From Cyanobacteriota bacterium (GTDB taxonomy: Bacteria > Cyanobacteriota > Cyanobacteriia > Phormidesmidales > Phormidesmidaceae), in contig JAQCKL010000270.1 of the NCBI GenBank assembly GCA_027592485.1, positions 1 to 6,436 on the forward strand: a DNA stretch of 6,436 nt. The letters run 5' to 3'. Of the stretch, positions 5,605 to 6,436 are shown piece after piece (the first letter of the stretch is position 1; every line of letters starts with the position of its first letter). Below the pieces are notes generated by a model that saw nothing but the letters and a program-made list of their open reading frames with translations, searched no databases and was not told the origin of the DNA. The position numbers and the translations under genes are program-made.

Positions 5605-5811
5605 TTAATCTTCGGGAATGATCCACTTTCGGGGTTGGGAAGCCCGCTCAATCATTTTCCGCCTGACAGCCTCATCAGCCATTTCCAGAATTTTGTCGAG
5701 GGAGGTATTTTCAATGAAGCGAGCGGCCTGCTGGGTATATTCCTGGTTAGGGCAATCCTCTCCGAGGATGCAACCATTGGTGCAATCCGCTGCACAATTA
5801 ACCTCTGCCAT
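5605..5811 (-). CDS. Small conserved four-cysteine protein, function unknown (68 aa)
   Basis: The ATG at 5809-5811 is chosen over an upstream in-frame ATG at 5886 because GGAGAA at 5820-5825 stands 8 nt before it. The upstream extension is Arg/Leu-rich (RRSIPRHLLQLSFNRRR) and unlike the rest. The N-terminal half has C-x3-C-x3-C-x5-C (Cys6, 10, 14 and 20: CAADCTNGCILGEDC). The C-terminal half is an amphipathic, acidic helix (FIENTSLDKILEMADEAVRRKM) ending in a WIIPED tail. The spacing suggests metal or Fe-S binding or redox cysteines, which is inference. Similar small proteins with CTNGC-LG--CP and a SLDK-LE-A-EA helix occur widely in cyanobacteria as hypotheticals, as far as I recall. It faces the 736-aa gene tail to tail with 27 bp between them and no clear terminator. 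Confidence 0.85.
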   Translation of the reverse strand: MAEVNCAADCTNGCILGEDCPNQEYTQQAARFIENTSLDKILEMADEAVRRKMIERASQPRKWIIPED

Positions 5812-5834
5812 GGGTAATCTTCTCCGATTAAAGC

Positions 5835-6071
5835 TCAGTTGAAGGAGATGTCTAGGGATCGAGCGCCGCAAACATTCCCTAGGCATTGTAAAAAAAAAAT
5901 TGCCATCCCCATTCCTAAGGTGAAGGCCACCATAGCGCTGACGTTAATGCGAAGACAGGGACGACCCAGAATGCGCAACGGCAACATCAGAAATCTCACC
6001 GGTGTACTGATATAGCGCTGGCCCCTTTGCTTAGGACCTCTCGGATCGCTCTGATCCCTAACCCGCTCCAT
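5835..6071 (-). CDS. Doubtful small ORF with one membrane segment (78 aa)
   Basis: No family is recognised. The ATG at 6069-6071 is immediately preceded by an in-frame TGA, and no ribosome site is evident. The N-terminal half is basic and polar (MERVRDQSDPRGPKQRGQR); residues about 44-64 (VSAMVAFTLGMGMAIFFLQCL) could be a membrane helix. The frame runs through a nine-base homopolymer at 5890-5898. It ends 23 bp before the four-cysteine gene on the same strand and overlaps the downstream tail of the transposase relic by a few bases. It may be a chance ORF in decayed mobile DNA, or the true upstream partner of the small Cys gene. Confidence 0.25.
   Translation of the reverse strand: MERVRDQSDPRGPKQRGQRYISTPVRFLMLPLRILGRPCLRINVSAMVAFTLGMGMAIFFLQCLGNVCGARSLDISFN
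5885..5913 (-). promoter_or_regulatory. Weak candidate promoter for the four-cysteine protein
   Basis: On the minus strand TACAAT (5885-5890, 5/6 match to -10) follows a nine-base T tract (5890-5898). The -35 position 17 bp upstream reads GAATGG, which is poor. Transcription from here would give a leader of roughly 65 nt before the ATG at 5811. Confidence 0.25.
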
Positions 6072-6436
6072 TCAGACAAGCGACCACTCGAGCCTGCTCC
6101 AATAACGGTTGGATTTTGCGCCTTAGCATCGCATTACACCGGTAGCCTATGACATCACCGACGCCAGAGCGCTCGCAGAGCCAGACCAGTTCAGGCAAAG
6201 AAAAGCCGCTATCGGCTCTCAGCACAATCCGCACCTGAGGTCAGGCCCGACGCAAGTGCCAGAATAGCCACCGCAATAGAGCCGTCACCCCTTTGCCGGG
6301 ATGACTATTACCGGCCCGCATTTGGAGCATCAGGGGGTAGCCGCTGGTCGCCTCGTTAATCAGCACGGGATATAGCAGTCGCCAATTGCATTAAGACATA
6401 AGCTAGAAGCATTTCCCATCTCCGGTGAGTGCCATG
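6058..6436 (-). pseudogene. IS1380-like transposase, decayed 3' fragment
   Basis: On the minus strand a DDE transposase of the IS1380 family can be read in one frame. It starts with LLYPVLINEATSGYPLMLQ and MRAGNSHPGKG, continues with VTALLRWLFWHLRRA and, after a stop, goes on with PQVRIVLRADSGFSLPELVW and LCERSGVGDVIGYRCNAML. The Asp of ADSGF matches the second catalytic Asp of the family; the blocks AGNSH-GKG and RADSGF are typical of it. The frame carries TAA at 6391-6393 and TGA at 6241-6243, where relatives as I recall have Trp (RRAW). It ends at TAG 6058-6060 without the C-terminal part containing the catalytic Glu. The 5' part lies beyond the right edge, and 6394-6436 no longer reads as transposase in this frame. 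It is therefore a non-functional insertion-sequence relic. Confidence 0.75.

Noticed and set aside
5618..5842. Plus-strand ORFs at 5618-5842 and 5635-5817
   Set aside because: Antisense to the four-cysteine gene, which has a ribosome site and a conserved-looking motif.

Overview
The window looks like a chromosomal segment of a cyanobacterium. Six copies of the octamer GCGATCGC (the HIP1 repeat of many cyanobacteria) lie at 1661, 1687, 3401, 4131, 4550 and 5470. The core genes also read like cyanobacterial families: a LeuC, a Crp/NtcA-type regulator, a large conserved protein of unknown function and a small four-cysteine protein. The genus cannot be fixed from the sequence alone.

Layout. (1) Positions 1-776 are less GC-rich, have no HIP1 site and carry one small putative membrane ORF (120-365). 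They end in a cluster of direct and inverted repeats (611-776) that resembles the transposase-binding end of a TGT...ACA-type element (Tn7/Tn5053/Mu-like). This apparent end stops 6 bp before the stop codon of the next gene. (2) Positions 783-1448 (minus) encode a Crp/FNR-family regulator. A 207-bp gap with a perfect 14-bp palindrome separates it from leuC (1656-3056, minus), the large subunit of 3-isopropylmalate dehydratase. (3) Positions 3057-3366 form a divergent control region with candidate promoters both ways and a 10-bp inverted repeat. (4) Positions 3367-5577 (plus) encode a 736-residue protein built of beta-rich blocks joined by Pro/Ala/Glu-rich linkers; its function is unknown. (5) Positions 5605-5811 (minus) encode a 68-residue protein with a C-x3-C-x3-C-x5-C motif, convergent with the large gene. 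(6) Positions 5812-6436 hold a doubtful small membrane ORF and the decayed 3' part of an IS1380-like transposase on the minus strand, which continues past the right edge.

The housekeeping core (leuC, regulator, 736-aa gene, Cys protein) is thus bracketed by mobile-DNA remains on both sides. Only leuC has a firmly known job: leucine biosynthesis together with a LeuD that is not in this window. The regulator is the natural suspect for local control, but nothing here proves that it acts on leuC. The most interesting signal is the repeat cluster at 611-776. No transposase, CRISPR array or guide RNA belonging to it is visible, so its element type remains an inference.
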